The notes under the pieces: model-generated | The model's input: the letters and a program-made list of their open reading frames with translations, nothing else | What the model was told of the DNA's origin: nothing | Database searches by the model: none | Assembly: GCF_002479495.1 (NCBI RefSeq) | Contig: NZ_DLNQ01000010.1 | Location: 275,896 to 339,895, forward strand | Direction of reading: 5' to 3' | DNA: 64,000 bases | From: Brevundimonas sp. UBA7506 | GTDB lineage: Bacteria > Pseudomonadota > Alphaproteobacteria > Caulobacterales > Caulobacteraceae | Translations under genes and position numbers: made by a program | In this document: positions 25,950 to 34,250 of the stretch, in pieces | Numbering within the stretch: position 1 is the first letter of the stretch | Layout: every line of letters starts with the position of its first letter

Positions 25950-26196
25950 GAATCGCCGTCCAGAGGCCCGAGTCAAGGATTCGTTAATTTATTAACCATG
26001 CAGCGCGCCTTGCCCCCTTGACGCGCGCATCATCCCCCGCCGCGCATCCATCGCTCCACAGCCGATCCCGCGCGGGACAAGGCGAAACGACCGATTCTGA
26101 CGTTGATTAGGACAAGATTCCTAACCCACCCCTCTGTACGACACATGATGGGGACGACAGAAGAATAGGTTCGGGAGCAACTGACGACATGGAATC
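25950..26196. promoter_or_regulatory. Cluster of six GANTC (CcrM) sites
   Basis: GANTC occurs at 25950-25954, 25970-25974, 25978-25982, 26093-26097, 26116-26120 and 26192-26196, three of them within 33 bp. CcrM methylates this site, and in Caulobacter methylation state controls ctrA P1. The region lies between divergent ctrA and the 26189 gene. Confidence 0.6.
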
Positions 26197-26575
26197 CTAT
26201 CGGGCCGAGCCCTATCGCGTGCCGGTGACGGAGGGCGACCGCATCCGGGCCGACGCGGCCCTGCATCTGGCGGCCTACGCCTTCGGGGTTCCGGCCAGCG
26301 AGATGCTCCGGCGTGAACGGACGCGCCCGCGCGCCTGCCGCGCCCGCTGGTCGGCCATGTATCTGGCCCATGTCTCCTACGGCTGGCCGCTGGAGCGGGT
26401 CGGCCACGCCTTCGGCCTGAACCGGGCCACCGCCTCGACCGCCTGCCGCTGGGCCGAGGACGCACGCGACGACGACCGCTACGACGCGGTGATGGATGGG
26501 CTGGAGTCGGGCCTGCGCGCCGTCTCGGAACTGCCCGCCGTCGACCTGGCCCTCGCCCTGGGAGCCGCGCGATGA
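26189..26575 (+). CDS. DnaA-domain-IV-like helix-turn-helix protein
   Basis: A 128-residue protein. Residues about 51-95 (RARWSAMYLAHVSYGWPLERVGHAFGLNRATASTACRWAEDARDDD) follow the pattern of the DnaA C-terminal DNA-binding domain (arginine-alanine-MYLA, then a GxxFGxxxxTxxxAC turn and recognition helix). There is no AAA+ domain, so it cannot act as an initiator. It may bind DnaA-box-like sites. The gene shares a 373-bp control region with divergent ctrA and overlaps the next gene by four bases (ATGA), making a two-gene operon with the DUF6456 protein. Function is unknown; the link to DnaA is by pattern and the arrangement is striking next to ctrA. Confidence 0.75.
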   Translation: MESYRAEPYRVPVTEGDRIRADAALHLAAYAFGVPASEMLRRERTRPRACRARWSAMYLAHVSYGWPLERVGHAFGLNRATASTACRWAEDARDDDRYDAVMDGLESGLRAVSELPAVDLALALGAAR

Positions 26576-27303
26576 GCCTGCCCCAAAAACGTATGCTGGA
26601 ACGCGCCCGATCCTTGCTGGACCGCCCCGGCGCCTGGCTGGATCAGTCGGGCGGGGCCTACCCCTTGAGGCTCGGCGGCGACCGGCGCGGGCGGGTGGTG
26701 CTGACCCTGGACGAGGCGGCGTTTCGCGCCTTGGTCGAACGGCCGGGCCTGAGGCGACGCGACGGCGGCGGCTGGCTGCCGCGCCCGACGCCCGCCCGCA
26801 ACACCTCGCTGTCGCCCTCGCTGCCCGGCCGCCCCGGCCTGATCGAGGGCGAGCGCCCGGTCATGGAGGCCGACGGACGCCTGACCACGCGCCGCGCCAA
26901 TCTGGGCGAAAGCCCCGTCGCCTGGCTGGCCCGGCGCAAGGACGCCTCGGGCCGCCCCTGGCTGACCCCCGCCGAGGTCGCGGCGGGCGAACGCCTGCGC
27001 CATGAGGCCGAGATCGCCCTCAGCGGCCCCTCCCTGACCATGCGCTGGGACGCCCTGCCCCGCTCCGGCGGCGGCAGTTCGGCCCGCGTCGAACCCGGCG
27101 ATCGCGCCCTGTCGGCCTCGGCCCGCGTCGAGGCGGCGCTGAGCGCCTGCGGCCCGCGCCTGCGCGCCCTGGTCGAGCGCGTCTGCATCCATGGCACATC
27201 GCTGCAACTGGCGGAACAGGACCTGTCGCTGCGTCGTCGCCAGGGCAAGACCGTGCTGAAACAGGGGTTGCAGGCCCTGGCCGATCACTACGGGATCGGG
27301 TGA
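26572..27303 (+). CDS. DUF6456-domain protein
   Basis: A 243-residue protein. The C-terminal half (about 105-243) carries the DUF6456 pattern: NLGESPVAWLARRKDASGRPWLTPAEVAAGERLRHEAEIA, then RVEAALSACGPRLRALVERVCIHGTSLQLAEQDLSLRRRQGKTVLKQGLQALADHYGIG. That end resembles a sigma-like or HTH fold with a basic RRRQGK stretch. The N-terminal part (about 1-100) is Arg-rich without a known domain. It is translationally coupled to the DnaA-like gene; the two probably act together. No function is known. Confidence 0.75.
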   Translation: MSLPQKRMLERARSLLDRPGAWLDQSGGAYPLRLGGDRRGRVVLTLDEAAFRALVERPGLRRRDGGGWLPRPTPARNTSLSPSLPGRPGLIEGERPVMEADGRLTTRRANLGESPVAWLARRKDASGRPWLTPAEVAAGERLRHEAEIALSGPSLTMRWDALPRSGGGSSARVEPGDRALSASARVEAALSACGPRLRALVERVCIHGTSLQLAEQDLSLRRRQGKTVLKQGLQALADHYGIG

Positions 27304-27321
27304 GAAACAGACGTCCTCAAC

Positions 27322-27345
27322 GTCCGCTATGGGTGGGAAGCGGAC
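27322..27345 (+). repeat. Hairpin-loop repeat element R3
   Basis: Perfect 7-bp stem gtccgct (27322-27328) with agcggac (27339-27345) around the loop atgggtggga. It directly follows the DUF6456 gene and opens the run of orphan genes. Confidence 0.75.
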
Positions 27346-27378
27346 ATTCGACAATCGAGCAGGAGCTAGCTCATCAGC

Positions 27379-27555
27379 TCACGGCAAGTTCCTAGCTCGA
27401 ACCACTATCCAGAAAAGAGTTCCGGCAAGCATCAGTGAAGAACCAAAACCAACGTAGTCGGCAACTTCGTCGTTTCTAAAAACCGGAGACAATGCGCCGA
27501 TAAAGAGAAGGATAACGACCGTTGCCCAGAACAGACGCTTGTTGTGGTCAAACAT
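27379..27555 (-). CDS. 58-aa two-TM small membrane protein
   Basis: ATG 27555 to TGA 27379 encodes 58 residues (MFDHNKRLFWATVVILLF at the N-terminus, ending WIVVRARNLP). Two hydrophobic segments, about 9-23 and 38-52, are separated by a polar loop PVFRNDEVADYV. A strong AGAGGAG lies five bases before the ATG, good support for translation. Base composition is lower in GC than its neighbours. The gene is bounded by hairpin repeats R3 and R4. No family is recognised. Confidence 0.7.
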   Translation of the reverse strand: MFDHNKRLFWATVVILLFIGALSPVFRNDEVADYVGFGSSLMLAGTLFWIVVRARNLP

Positions 27556-27616
27556 ACGTACTCCTCTAGCCGCGACAACTCAGCCGAAGTTCGAGCGTAT
27601 CACAGCCAAGCTGAAT

Positions 27617-27724
27617 GTCCGCAACGGGTCGTTTTCGGTCCTGGGCTTCGATGCCGAAAGCGGACGTCGGCCTACGGGCCGAAAAGAGGTCGGCGTCAAA
27701 GTCAGCTAAGGGTGGAAAGCAGAC
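27617..27724 (+). repeat. Hairpin-loop repeat element R4 (two units)
   Basis: Unit a: gtccgc (27617-27622) with gcggac (27660-27665), enclosing a longer loop. Unit b: gtcagct...agcagac (27701-27724) around aagggtggaa. Both carry the GGGT(C/G) core. They separate the 58-aa gene from the 340-aa gene. Confidence 0.65.
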
Positions 27725-27760
27725 CTAGGCTTGCAGCCTTTGGGAGGCCTCCGCGGGCGG

Positions 27761-28783
27761 TTACAGAACGGGTGCGAACGGTTCGACTGACCATTCTGTA
27801 ACGCGCCATTCCTGGCCAGCGGTGCGCCGCCAAACCTGACGATAGTTGGCGTATAGCGAGCCACTGCTTGGTTCGGCGGACTTGGACGCATGCCCGCTCA
27901 CCTCCACGACCGTAGCCGACACACCATTGAAAGCAACCGGACGGAAACTTAGGCTGGGGGCTTCCTCCGACCTGGCGATCAAGAAATCCGTGGCTCCCCC
28001 TGCGTCGCGTCCGCCCGGGTTCGGCGGAACATCTTCACCGGCCCACCGCAGCCGGGTCCAAGGATCCACGCCCGTGGCGCGAGCCCACTCCGCTCGCTTG
28101 CGGGCTACGGAGTCATCCTGCCGGACGCTCGTCTTACGGTGCGCCAAACCCATGACTTCGGCGGCGGCTATTTGGTCGCCAGTTAGCCGCCGGCAATAAT
28201 GAAGTCGCGTGACTGCATCCGAAAGGAAATCGTGAGGGATCGCTGCACAACCGGGGAGCAGCCGCTCTGCCAGTTGAGCCAGGAGCCGGGAGAAAAACAG
28301 TGTTCCACTGTCCTGGCAGTTGCTCGCCGCCCGCTGCCGATTGATCGCCGGGCTTCGCGAGTTGGCAGCCGGCAGGCCAATTTCTGCAAACACCGCCCCG
28401 CCGTCCATGCATACGCCCTCTGACCCCTGTCTTGGAATGACGGCTAGGTCGGCGACCTGACCTGCGGCTTGGACTTGGCTCCAGACGTCGAGGGGGACAT
28501 CGGCGTGCATCAAGCTGCCGACGCCCGCCGTTACCTCGACGGACGGGTTCTGGCCCGGACGGCGAACGAAGGCGACCGCTGGCCGTGCTCCGCCCCCCTC
28601 AAGGTAGAACGCACGATAGACTTCGACCCCTTGAGCCGTCTCCACCTCTAATGGCTGAAGCCCCAGTTGTTGCCGAAGCTCAGCCCGGCCCGTTTCCGTG
28701 CATACCTCATTTCGCCGCGCGCCCGTGCAGTGCGCGGTAGGCGATACAACCACTTGGATCGTAAGGGCGAGCAACAAGGACAT
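27761..28783 (-). CDS. Hypothetical secreted protein in a repeat-flanked cassette
   Basis: A 340-residue protein with a short hydrophobic N-terminus (MSLLLALTIQVVVSPTAHC), which may be a signal peptide or lipobox (Cys19). The remainder has several Cys pairs (NEVCTETG, EGVCMDGG, SNCQDSG, PGCAAI, LHYCRRL), suggesting disulphides and export. No domain is recognised. Codon use is visibly less GC-biased than neighbouring core genes. It lies between hairpin repeats R4 and R5 and upstream of no obvious partner. It looks like acquired accessory DNA inserted between the ctrA and cckA loci. Confidence 0.6.
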   Translation of the reverse strand: MSLLLALTIQVVVSPTAHCTGARRNEVCTETGRAELRQQLGLQPLEVETAQGVEVYRAFYLEGGGARPAVAFVRRPGQNPSVEVTAGVGSLMHADVPLDVWSQVQAAGQVADLAVIPRQGSEGVCMDGGAVFAEIGLPAANSRSPAINRQRAASNCQDSGTLFFSRLLAQLAERLLPGCAAIPHDFLSDAVTRLHYCRRLTGDQIAAAEVMGLAHRKTSVRQDDSVARKRAEWARATGVDPWTRLRWAGEDVPPNPGGRDAGGATDFLIARSEEAPSLSFRPVAFNGVSATVVEVSGHASKSAEPSSGSLYANYRQVWRRTAGQEWRVTEWSVEPFAPVL

Positions 28784-28897
28784 CTCCTATCTGCCCATCC
28801 CTTCGCCCAGTTGTCGAGGCAGATCAGGAAGGCCTCGCCAAACTGCACACCTAATCCCGGACGGCATCTTCCGGCCAATGCCGTGGCTCATCTAAGG

Positions 28898-28920
28898 TTC
28901 GCTATGGGTCGATTTGCGAA
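28898..28920 (+). repeat. Hairpin-loop repeat element R5
   Basis: Stem ttcgc (28898-28902) with gcgaa (28916-28920) around tatgggtcgattt. Pairing is kept although the stem bases differ from R2 and R3. The rest of the 314-bp gap upstream to 29097 holds the D1 repeat and no gene. Confidence 0.7.
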
Positions 28921-29047
28921 ATAGGTGTCCCGCGCGAAAGCAGACTCGCGCGCCCCAGTCACTCCGCCGCCCTCCCGGCCGTAGCGAAGCGAAGCGCCGG
29001 GGCTCAGGCGACTGCACCTGATGGGGGCGAGGGTTTGAAATCCGCCG

Positions 29048-29088
29048 CCTGGGTTCCGGGTTCTGCCGCGCAGCCCCGGGATGACGGC
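29048..29088. repeat. Family D repeat, single arm (D1)
   Basis: cctgggttccgggttctgcc gcgcagccccgggatgacgg-type unit, one arm of the inverted pair seen complete at 37072-37193. It ends 9 bp before the cckA stop codon. Confidence 0.7.
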
Positions 29089-29097
29089 GGTGAAGGT

Positions 29098-31155
29098 TTA
29101 GCTCGCGTGCAGTTGCTGCTTCACGCGTTCGGCCAGGGTCTTGATGTCCAGCGGCTTGGGCAGGAAGGAGACGCCGGTTTCGTCCTGCAGCAGGTCCGAG
29201 AAGTCGCTCTCGGCATAGCCCGAGATGAACATGACCGGGGCGTCGCCGAGGAAGGGTCGCGCCTTGCGCAGCAAGGACGGACCGTCCAGCCCCGGCATGA
29301 TGACGTCGGAGATCATCATGTCGATCTGGCCGGCCCATTCCTCGGCCAGGATCAGGGCCTCCTCGCCGTCGGCGGCCTCGATCACCTCATAGCCGCGCTG
29401 GCGCAGCAGGCGGGCGGCGATGCCGCGCACGGCGGCCTCGTCCTCGACGAACAGGATGCGGCCGGCGCCCGACAGGTCGCGCGGCGCGGCCTTGACCACC
29501 TTCTCGACCACCGGGGCGGCGACCAGTTCCTCGGCCGAGGCGGCGGGCAGGAAGATGCGGAAGGCGGCGCCGGCGCCTTCGATGTTCGAGACGCTGATGT
29601 GGCCGCCCGCCTGCTGGACGATGCCATAGACGGTGGCCAGGCCCATGCCGGTGCCTTCGTTGACCGCCTTGGTGGTGAAGAAGGGCTCGAAGATCTTGTC
29701 CAGCAGTTCCGGCGGCACGCCGGGACCGGTGTCGGACACCTCGATCAGGGCGATCTCGCCCTTGGCCTCGCGCCAGCCCATGTCGCGAGCCTGCCCCTCG
29801 GTCAGGCGGCGGGTCTTGATGGTGACGACGCCCGCGCCCGGTTCGACCACGCCGCGCATGGCGTCGCGGGCGTTGACCGCCAGGTTCATGACGGCGGTTT
29901 CCAGCTGGCTCTTGTCGGCCAGGACCAGCGGCATGTCGCGGCCGTAGTCGGTCTCCAGACGCACGTCCTCGCGCAGCAGACGGCGCAGCAGGACCGCGAA
30001 TTCCCCGACCAGTTCGCCCAGGTCCAGACGCTCGCGCCGCACCGTGGACTTGCGCGAGAAGGCCAGCAGCTTGCGCACCAGGTCGGCAGCGCGGATGCCG
30101 GTCTGGCGGATCTGGTTCAGGCCGTCATAGGAGGGGTCGCCGACCGGATGGCGCTCCAGCAGCTCGGACAGCTGCATCTGGATGGCGGTCAGCAGGTTGT
30201 TGAAGTCGTGGGCCACGCCGCCGGCCAGCTGGCCCACGGCCTGCATCTTCTGGGCCTGCGACAGCTGCAGCTCCATCGACTTCTGTGACGAGACGTCGAA
30301 CAGCCAGACGCGGCGCTTGTCGCCTTCCGGCGCGACATAGAGGTGCAGGTGACGGTCGGGATAGGCGCGGGCCACCAGCTCGATCGGCCCCGAAGACCCG
30401 GCCGCCAGCTTGGCCTTCGCCTCGGTCACGCCCGCCAGATCGAACAGGTGGCCAAACGCCGCGTCGCCCGAGGCGGCCGGGCCGGTCAGGACGGCGAGCG
30501 CGGCGTTGGAATCCTCGGCCCTGCCCGCGAACAGGTCGTCGCCGGCGATCACCGTCGAACCGAAGGGCGCGCCGGCGGCCATGGCGCGGGCCTCGCCGCT
30601 GACCTTGGCGGGGGCGGCGACGGGGGCGGCCTGCGGCACCGGCAGGACGGCGTCGGGCGCGGCGCGGACCAGGAAACGCCCCTGCCCCGCCTGACCGATC
30701 AGGACCTCAATCTCGCGCGCGCCGATCTGGACAATGGCGCGGCCCTGATGGCCTTCGCGAGCCTGGGCGAAGGCCATGTAGAGGGCTTGCGCAGACTTGC
30801 CGCGCGGAAGCGAAGTAACGGCGCCGTTCTCCTCGGCCCAGGCGGCGTTGTAGGCCAGCACCTGACCGGACGGCCACACCAGCGCCGCCGGCTCGGCCAT
30901 GGCGTCCAGCATCTCGACCGCCGTGTCGCCGTGAGCCCGGCGCACCTCGGCCCGGCCGAAGGCGAACAGCCAGATCACCGCCGTGGCGCCCGCCGCGAAG
31001 ATCAGGATCAGACCGGGCGCCGTGAAGGCGTTGGCGCGAAACGCCGGATAGACCATGGCCGCGACCGCCAGGGAGAAACCCAGCGCCATCACCACCAACA
31101 GGGGATCAAAGGTCGGACGGCGCGTCATCGCCGCCTTCGGCCGGGAAATCGTCAT
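29098..31155 (-). CDS. cckA: Hybrid histidine kinase CckA
   Basis: Bifunctional kinase/phosphatase that starts the CckA-ChpT-CtrA/CpdR phosphorelay, inner membrane. From ATG 31155, 685 residues with AGGAC upstream; an ATG 12 codons earlier is possible. Two transmembrane helices (about 15-35 and 45-65) are followed by PAS-like regions (about 75-180 and 200-290). The phosphoacceptor is in [11 protein letters not shown] (His316). The ATPase motifs are [24 protein letters not shown] and GTGMGLA. A C-terminal receiver has phosphoacceptor Asp in [13 protein letters not shown]. Length and order match Caulobacter CckA (691 residues). As in Caulobacter it lies directly downstream of fliQ-fliR-flhB. 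Confidence 0.96.
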   Translation of the reverse strand: MTISRPKAAMTRRPTFDPLLVVMALGFSLAVAAMVYPAFRANAFTAPGLILIFAAGATAVIWLFAFGRAEVRRAHGDTAVEMLDAMAEPAALVWPSGQVLAYNAAWAEENGAVTSLPRGKSAQALYMAFAQAREGHQGRAIVQIGAREIEVLIGQAGQGRFLVRAAPDAVLPVPQAAPVAAPAKVSGEARAMAAGAPFGSTVIAGDDLFAGRAEDSNAALAVLTGPAASGDAAFGHLFDLAGVTEAKAKLAAGSSGPIELVARAYPDRHLHLYVAPEGDKRRVWLFDVSSQKSMELQLSQAQKMQAVGQLAGGVAHDFNNLLTAIQMQLSELLERHPVGDPSYDGLNQIRQTGIRAADLVRKLLAFSRKSTVRRERLDLGELVGEFAVLLRRLLREDVRLETDYGRDMPLVLADKSQLETAVMNLAVNARDAMRGVVEPGAGVVTIKTRRLTEGQARDMGWREAKGEIALIEVSDTGPGVPPELLDKIFEPFFTTKAVNEGTGMGLATVYGIVQQAGGHISVSNIEGAGAAFRIFLPAASAEELVAAPVVEKVVKAAPRDLSGAGRILFVEDEAAVRGIAARLLRQRGYEVIEAADGEEALILAEEWAGQIDMMISDVIMPGLDGPSLLRKARPFLGDAPVMFISGYAESDFSDLLQDETGVSFLPKPLDIKTLAERVKQQLHAS

Positions 31156-31223
31156 GGCGTCCTGCCCGCGCGAATCATTAACCATCAGCATACCGAAGCT
31201 CGTTCGTGCGCCCTAACGAGACG

Positions 31224-31370
31224 CCTCTCCCTCCCCTTCATGGGGAGGGTGGTCGCGCGGCGACCGGGTGGGGAGGGCTGGGTGAAACGGGCGCAGCGCT
31301 TGATCAGCCACGCCGCCCCCACCCGTCTGACGCTGCGCGTCAGCCACCCTCCCCATGAAGGGGAGGGAGA
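31224..31370. repeat. Family B inverted-pair repeat (B2)
   Basis: Left arm ctctccctccccttcatggg with ggtggtcgcgcggcgacc; right arm cgtctgacgctgcgcgtcag hairpin then ccaccctccccatgaagggg. Same structure as 13585-13731. It separates flhB from cckA. Confidence 0.85.
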
Positions 31371-31387
31371 AACACGGCGCTGCATTA

Positions 31388-32464
31388 TCACCGCCGCTTC
31401 CGTCCCTGCATGACGAAGCCGATCACCTTGGCCGCCGCCTCGAAATGTTCACGCGGGATGACCTCGTCCACCTCGACCGTCGCATAGAGGGCGCGGGCCA
31501 GGGGCACGTTCTCGACGATCGGCACGCCGCTCTCCTTCGCCAGCTCCCGGATGCGCAGAGCCACCGCATCGACGCCCTTGGCGACGCAGATGGGGGCGCC
31601 GTCGCCCTGATCCGGCTCATAGCGCAGAGCCACCGAATAGTGGGTCGGGTTGGTGACGATCACCGTGGCGCCCGGCACCGCCTGCATCATGCGCTGACGA
31701 CTGCGCTGCATACGGATCTGACGCAGCTTGCCCTTCACGTGAGGGTCGCCCTCGGTCTGCTTGAAGTCTTCCTTCATCTCCTCCTTGGTCATCCGCATCC
31801 GCTTGGCGAAGCGGAACTTCTGCCAGATGAAGTCGGCCCCGGCGGTGAAGGCCAGGAAGATCAGGGCGGCGATCATCAGCGATCCCGCAAGATCCCGCGC
31901 GAAGGGCAGGATGGCGGCCGGACTCATGGCCGCCAGGTTCTCGAACTCGCGGGCGTGGGGCTTCAGCACCCACCAGCAGACCGCGCCGATGGCGATCAGC
32001 TTCAGGAAGGTCTTGATGAACTGGACGATGCCGTCCGGCCCGTAGATGCGCTTGAAGCCGGACAGCGGGCTGACCGACGACCACTTGGGCTTGAGCTTCT
32101 CGGCGGTGAACATGAAGCCCGACTGGGCCAGATTGCCCCCCACCCCGCCGATGATCACCGCCAGCATCAGGGCCGCCAGGAAGGGCGTCACGGCCCAGAC
32201 CGCCCTCATGCCGATCTCGACCCCGGCGCCCGCCTCCAGCCCACCCAGCATGGCGTGCGGCTCGGCCAGGAAGGGCAGCATGTCCTCAGCCATCTGCTGC
32301 GAGAAATAGCCGCCGCCGATCAGCAGCACCGCCACGGCGCCGGCCAGGGACATGGCCGCCGCCACGTCCGGCGACTTGGCGACGTCGCCCTTCTTCCGCG
32401 CGTCCTCAAGTTTTCGCGGGGTGGCCTCTTCGGTTTTCGACTCGGGATCGGAACCTTCAGCCAA
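31388..32464 (-). CDS. flhB: Flagellar export gate protein FlhB
   Basis: A 358-residue inner-membrane protein of the flagellar type III export gate that switches substrate specificity. Four transmembrane segments occupy about 30-210, and the cytoplasmic domain contains the self-cleavage motif NPTH (in VIVTNPTHYSVAL). The N-terminus EGSDPESKTEEATPRKLEDARKKGDVAKS is the usual FlhB signature. It overlaps fliR by 8 bp and is the last gene of fliQ-fliR-flhB. A family B repeat then separates it from cckA. Confidence 0.97.
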   Translation of the reverse strand: MAEGSDPESKTEEATPRKLEDARKKGDVAKSPDVAAAMSLAGAVAVLLIGGGYFSQQMAEDMLPFLAEPHAMLGGLEAGAGVEIGMRAVWAVTPFLAALMLAVIIGGVGGNLAQSGFMFTAEKLKPKWSSVSPLSGFKRIYGPDGIVQFIKTFLKLIAIGAVCWWVLKPHAREFENLAAMSPAAILPFARDLAGSLMIAALIFLAFTAGADFIWQKFRFAKRMRMTKEEMKEDFKQTEGDPHVKGKLRQIRMQRSRQRMMQAVPGATVIVTNPTHYSVALRYEPDQGDGAPICVAKGVDAVALRIRELAKESGVPIVENVPLARALYATVEVDEVIPREHFEAAAKVIGFVMQGRKRR

Positions 32465-33227
32465 GGCTCCCTCCCGTGAACACTCGCGTCAGGGCGCGAT
32501 AGCGGTCGATGAAGATGGTTCCCATCACGCCGAGGCTCAGCGCGAAGATCGAAAGGCCCAGAAGGACGCTGAGCGGAGCGGCGGCGAAATAGACCTGAAA
32601 CGCCGGCATGACCCGCGCCACCAGACCGGACGCCAGGTTGAAGATCAGGGCGAAGACCAGGACCGGCGCGGCCAGCTGGACCCCCAGCATGAAGCTCTGC
32701 CCCAGGGTCCGGACAGCCATGGCGGCGAAGTCGGCGGCGATCATCGGCTTGGCGGGCGAGATGGTCTCGTAGGAGCCCAGGATGCCGGCGATGAACAGGT
32801 GATGGGTGTTGGTGGCGAAGATCAGCGTCACCCCCAGCAGCATCAGGAAGGCCGACAGGGTCGAGCCCGGCGAGGCCTGCAGCGGGTTGGCCGTCTGGGC
32901 GAAACCGAGCGTGGTCTGCTGCGAAATGATCTCGCCCGCCGTGACCAGGGCCGTCATGAAGCTGCGCAGGATGACGCCGATGGCCAGGCCGGTCAGGACC
33001 TCGCGGATGATCCAGCCTGCCATGCCCCCCAGGGTCGGCGGCAGGGCCGGCAGGGTCCCCGCCACCAGCGGCCACATGACCAGCGACAGCAGCAGGGCCA
33101 GCGACAGGCGCACGCGCGGCGGCACATAGCTTTCGCCGATGCCGGGGATGGTCATCAGGATCGCGCCGATCCGCGCGAAGATCAGCCCGCCGGCCCAGAT
33201 CTGATCGGCGGTGGCGTAAGGCTCCAT
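32457..33227 (-). CDS. fliR: Flagellar export gate protein FliR
   Basis: From ATG 33227, 256 residues with about six hydrophobic segments (ADQIWAGGLIFARIGAILMTIPG through the GLSIFALSLGVMGTIFIDRY end). It shows the FliR-typical LTGLAIGVILRSFMTALVTAGEIISQQTTLGFAQTANPLQ (about 85-125). FliR forms the export gate with FliP and FliQ. The frame remains open upstream through fliQ in another register, so that extension is not real. The start lies 8 bp after the fliQ stop. Confidence 0.95.
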   Translation of the reverse strand: MEPYATADQIWAGGLIFARIGAILMTIPGIGESYVPPRVRLSLALLLSLVMWPLVAGTLPALPPTLGGMAGWIIREVLTGLAIGVILRSFMTALVTAGEIISQQTTLGFAQTANPLQASPGSTLSAFLMLLGVTLIFATNTHHLFIAGILGSYETISPAKPMIAADFAAMAVRTLGQSFMLGVQLAAPVLVFALIFNLASGLVARVMPAFQVYFAAAPLSVLLGLSIFALSLGVMGTIFIDRYRALTRVFTGGSLG

Positions 33228-33235
33228 GCGACGGC

Positions 33236-33505
33236 CTACATGCCGGCGATGCGGGCGGCGATCTCGCGCATGAAGCCGCCCAGCAGCGCCCCCATCAGCG
33301 GCAGGAACAGCAGCAGCGAGACGAAGATGGCGATGATCTTGGGCGCATAGATCAGGGTCTGTTCCTGAATCTGCGTCAGGGCCTGAAACAGACCGATGAC
33401 CACGCCGACCACCAGGCCGACGACGAGCACGGGGGCGCACAGCTGGATCGTCAGCCAGATGGCGTCACGGCCAATATCCAGAACTTCCGCGCCGCTCATC
33501 ACCAC
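33236..33505 (-). CDS. fliQ: Flagellar export gate protein FliQ
   Basis: An 89-residue protein with two transmembrane helices (about 15-37 and 50-75: CAPVLVVGLVVGVVIGLFQALTQIQEQTLIYAPKIIAIFVSLLLFLPLMGALLGGFM). The QIQEQTLIYAPKI motif is FliQ-specific. First gene of fliQ-fliR-flhB, with a near-consensus CtrA box upstream on the minus strand, as in Caulobacter. Confidence 0.96.
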   Translation of the reverse strand: MVMSGAEVLDIGRDAIWLTIQLCAPVLVVGLVVGVVIGLFQALTQIQEQTLIYAPKIIAIFVSLLLFLPLMGALLGGFMREIAARIAGM

Positions 33506-33539
33506 TCCCGGGAACTGGGCAGAAAATGCCGACAGGATG

Positions 33540-33555
33540 GTTAACAGGCCGTTTA
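33540..33555 (-). promoter_or_regulatory. CtrA-like box upstream of fliQ
   Basis: On the minus strand TAAA-N7-TTAAC (plus strand GTTAA 33540-33544, TTTA 33552-33555), one mismatch from TTAA-N7-TTAAC. It is 35 bp before the fliQ start. Confidence 0.6.
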
Positions 33556-33652
33556 GGAAACCCGATCGGCACCCCCGTACGTACAGTTCGTTTTGGGCCG
33601 ATGACGATCTGACGGCTGGATTGATCGCCGCGCCCGGCTATATGGACACGCT

Positions 33653-34240
33653 ATGACCGACCACGCGCACAAACCCTCCGTCTCGCAGGCCGAAGCCGAA
33701 GCCGCCGTCCGCACCCTGATCCAGTGGGCGGGCGACAATCCCGACCGTGAGGGCCTGCTGGAAACGCCCAAGCGGGTGGCCAAGTCCTATCGCGAGCTGT
33801 TTCAGGGCTATGAGGTCGAACCGCGCGAATATCTGGAAAAGACCTTCGAGGAGGTCGGCGGCTACGACGAACTGGTCGTGCTGAAGAACATCCGCTTCGT
33901 CAGCTTCTGCGAACACCACATGCTGCCGGTCGTCGGCGTGGCCCACGTCGGCTACCTGCCCACGGACCGCGTTGTCGGCATCTCCAAGCTGGCGCGCGTG
34001 GTGCGCGGCTTCGCGCGGCGCCTGCAGATCCAGGAAAAGATGACCTCGGACATCGCCAACGCCATCCAGGACGTCCTGCGCCCCCACGGCGTCGGCGTGG
34101 TCATCGAGGCCGAGCACAGCTGCATGACCATGCGCGGCGTCGACGTCCCCGGCGCCAGCCTTTCGACCAGCTGCCTGCTGGGCACCGTCCGCGAAGATCC
34201 CCGGACGCGCGAGGAGTTCCTGCGCCTCGTCCGGGGCTGA
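33653..34240 (+). CDS. folE: GTP cyclohydrolase I
   Basis: Converts GTP to 7,8-dihydroneopterin triphosphate, the first step of folate synthesis. 195 residues, the usual length of the short FolE type. The zinc site is in [19 protein letters not shown] (Cys86, His89) and SCMTMRGV (Cys157). The GTP-binding and catalytic motifs [10 protein letters not shown] (about 38-47) and [20 protein letters not shown] are intact, as is the C-terminal [11 protein letters not shown]. It is divergent from fliQ with about 150 bp between and has no operon partner. Confidence 0.96.
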   Translation: MTDHAHKPSVSQAEAEAAVRTLIQWAGDNPDREGLLETPKRVAKSYRELFQGYEVEPREYLEKTFEEVGGYDELVVLKNIRFVSFCEHHMLPVVGVAHVGYLPTDRVVGISKLARVVRGFARRLQIQEKMTSDIANAIQDVLRPHGVGVVIEAEHSCMTMRGVDVPGASLSTSCLLGTVREDPRTREEFLRLVRG

Positions 34241-34250
34241 CCCTCGCGCC

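Noticed and set aside
25885..25996. Full CtrA boxes in the ctrA promoter
   Set aside because: The TTAA words are spaced N6 or N4, not N7, so they are reported as half-sites only.
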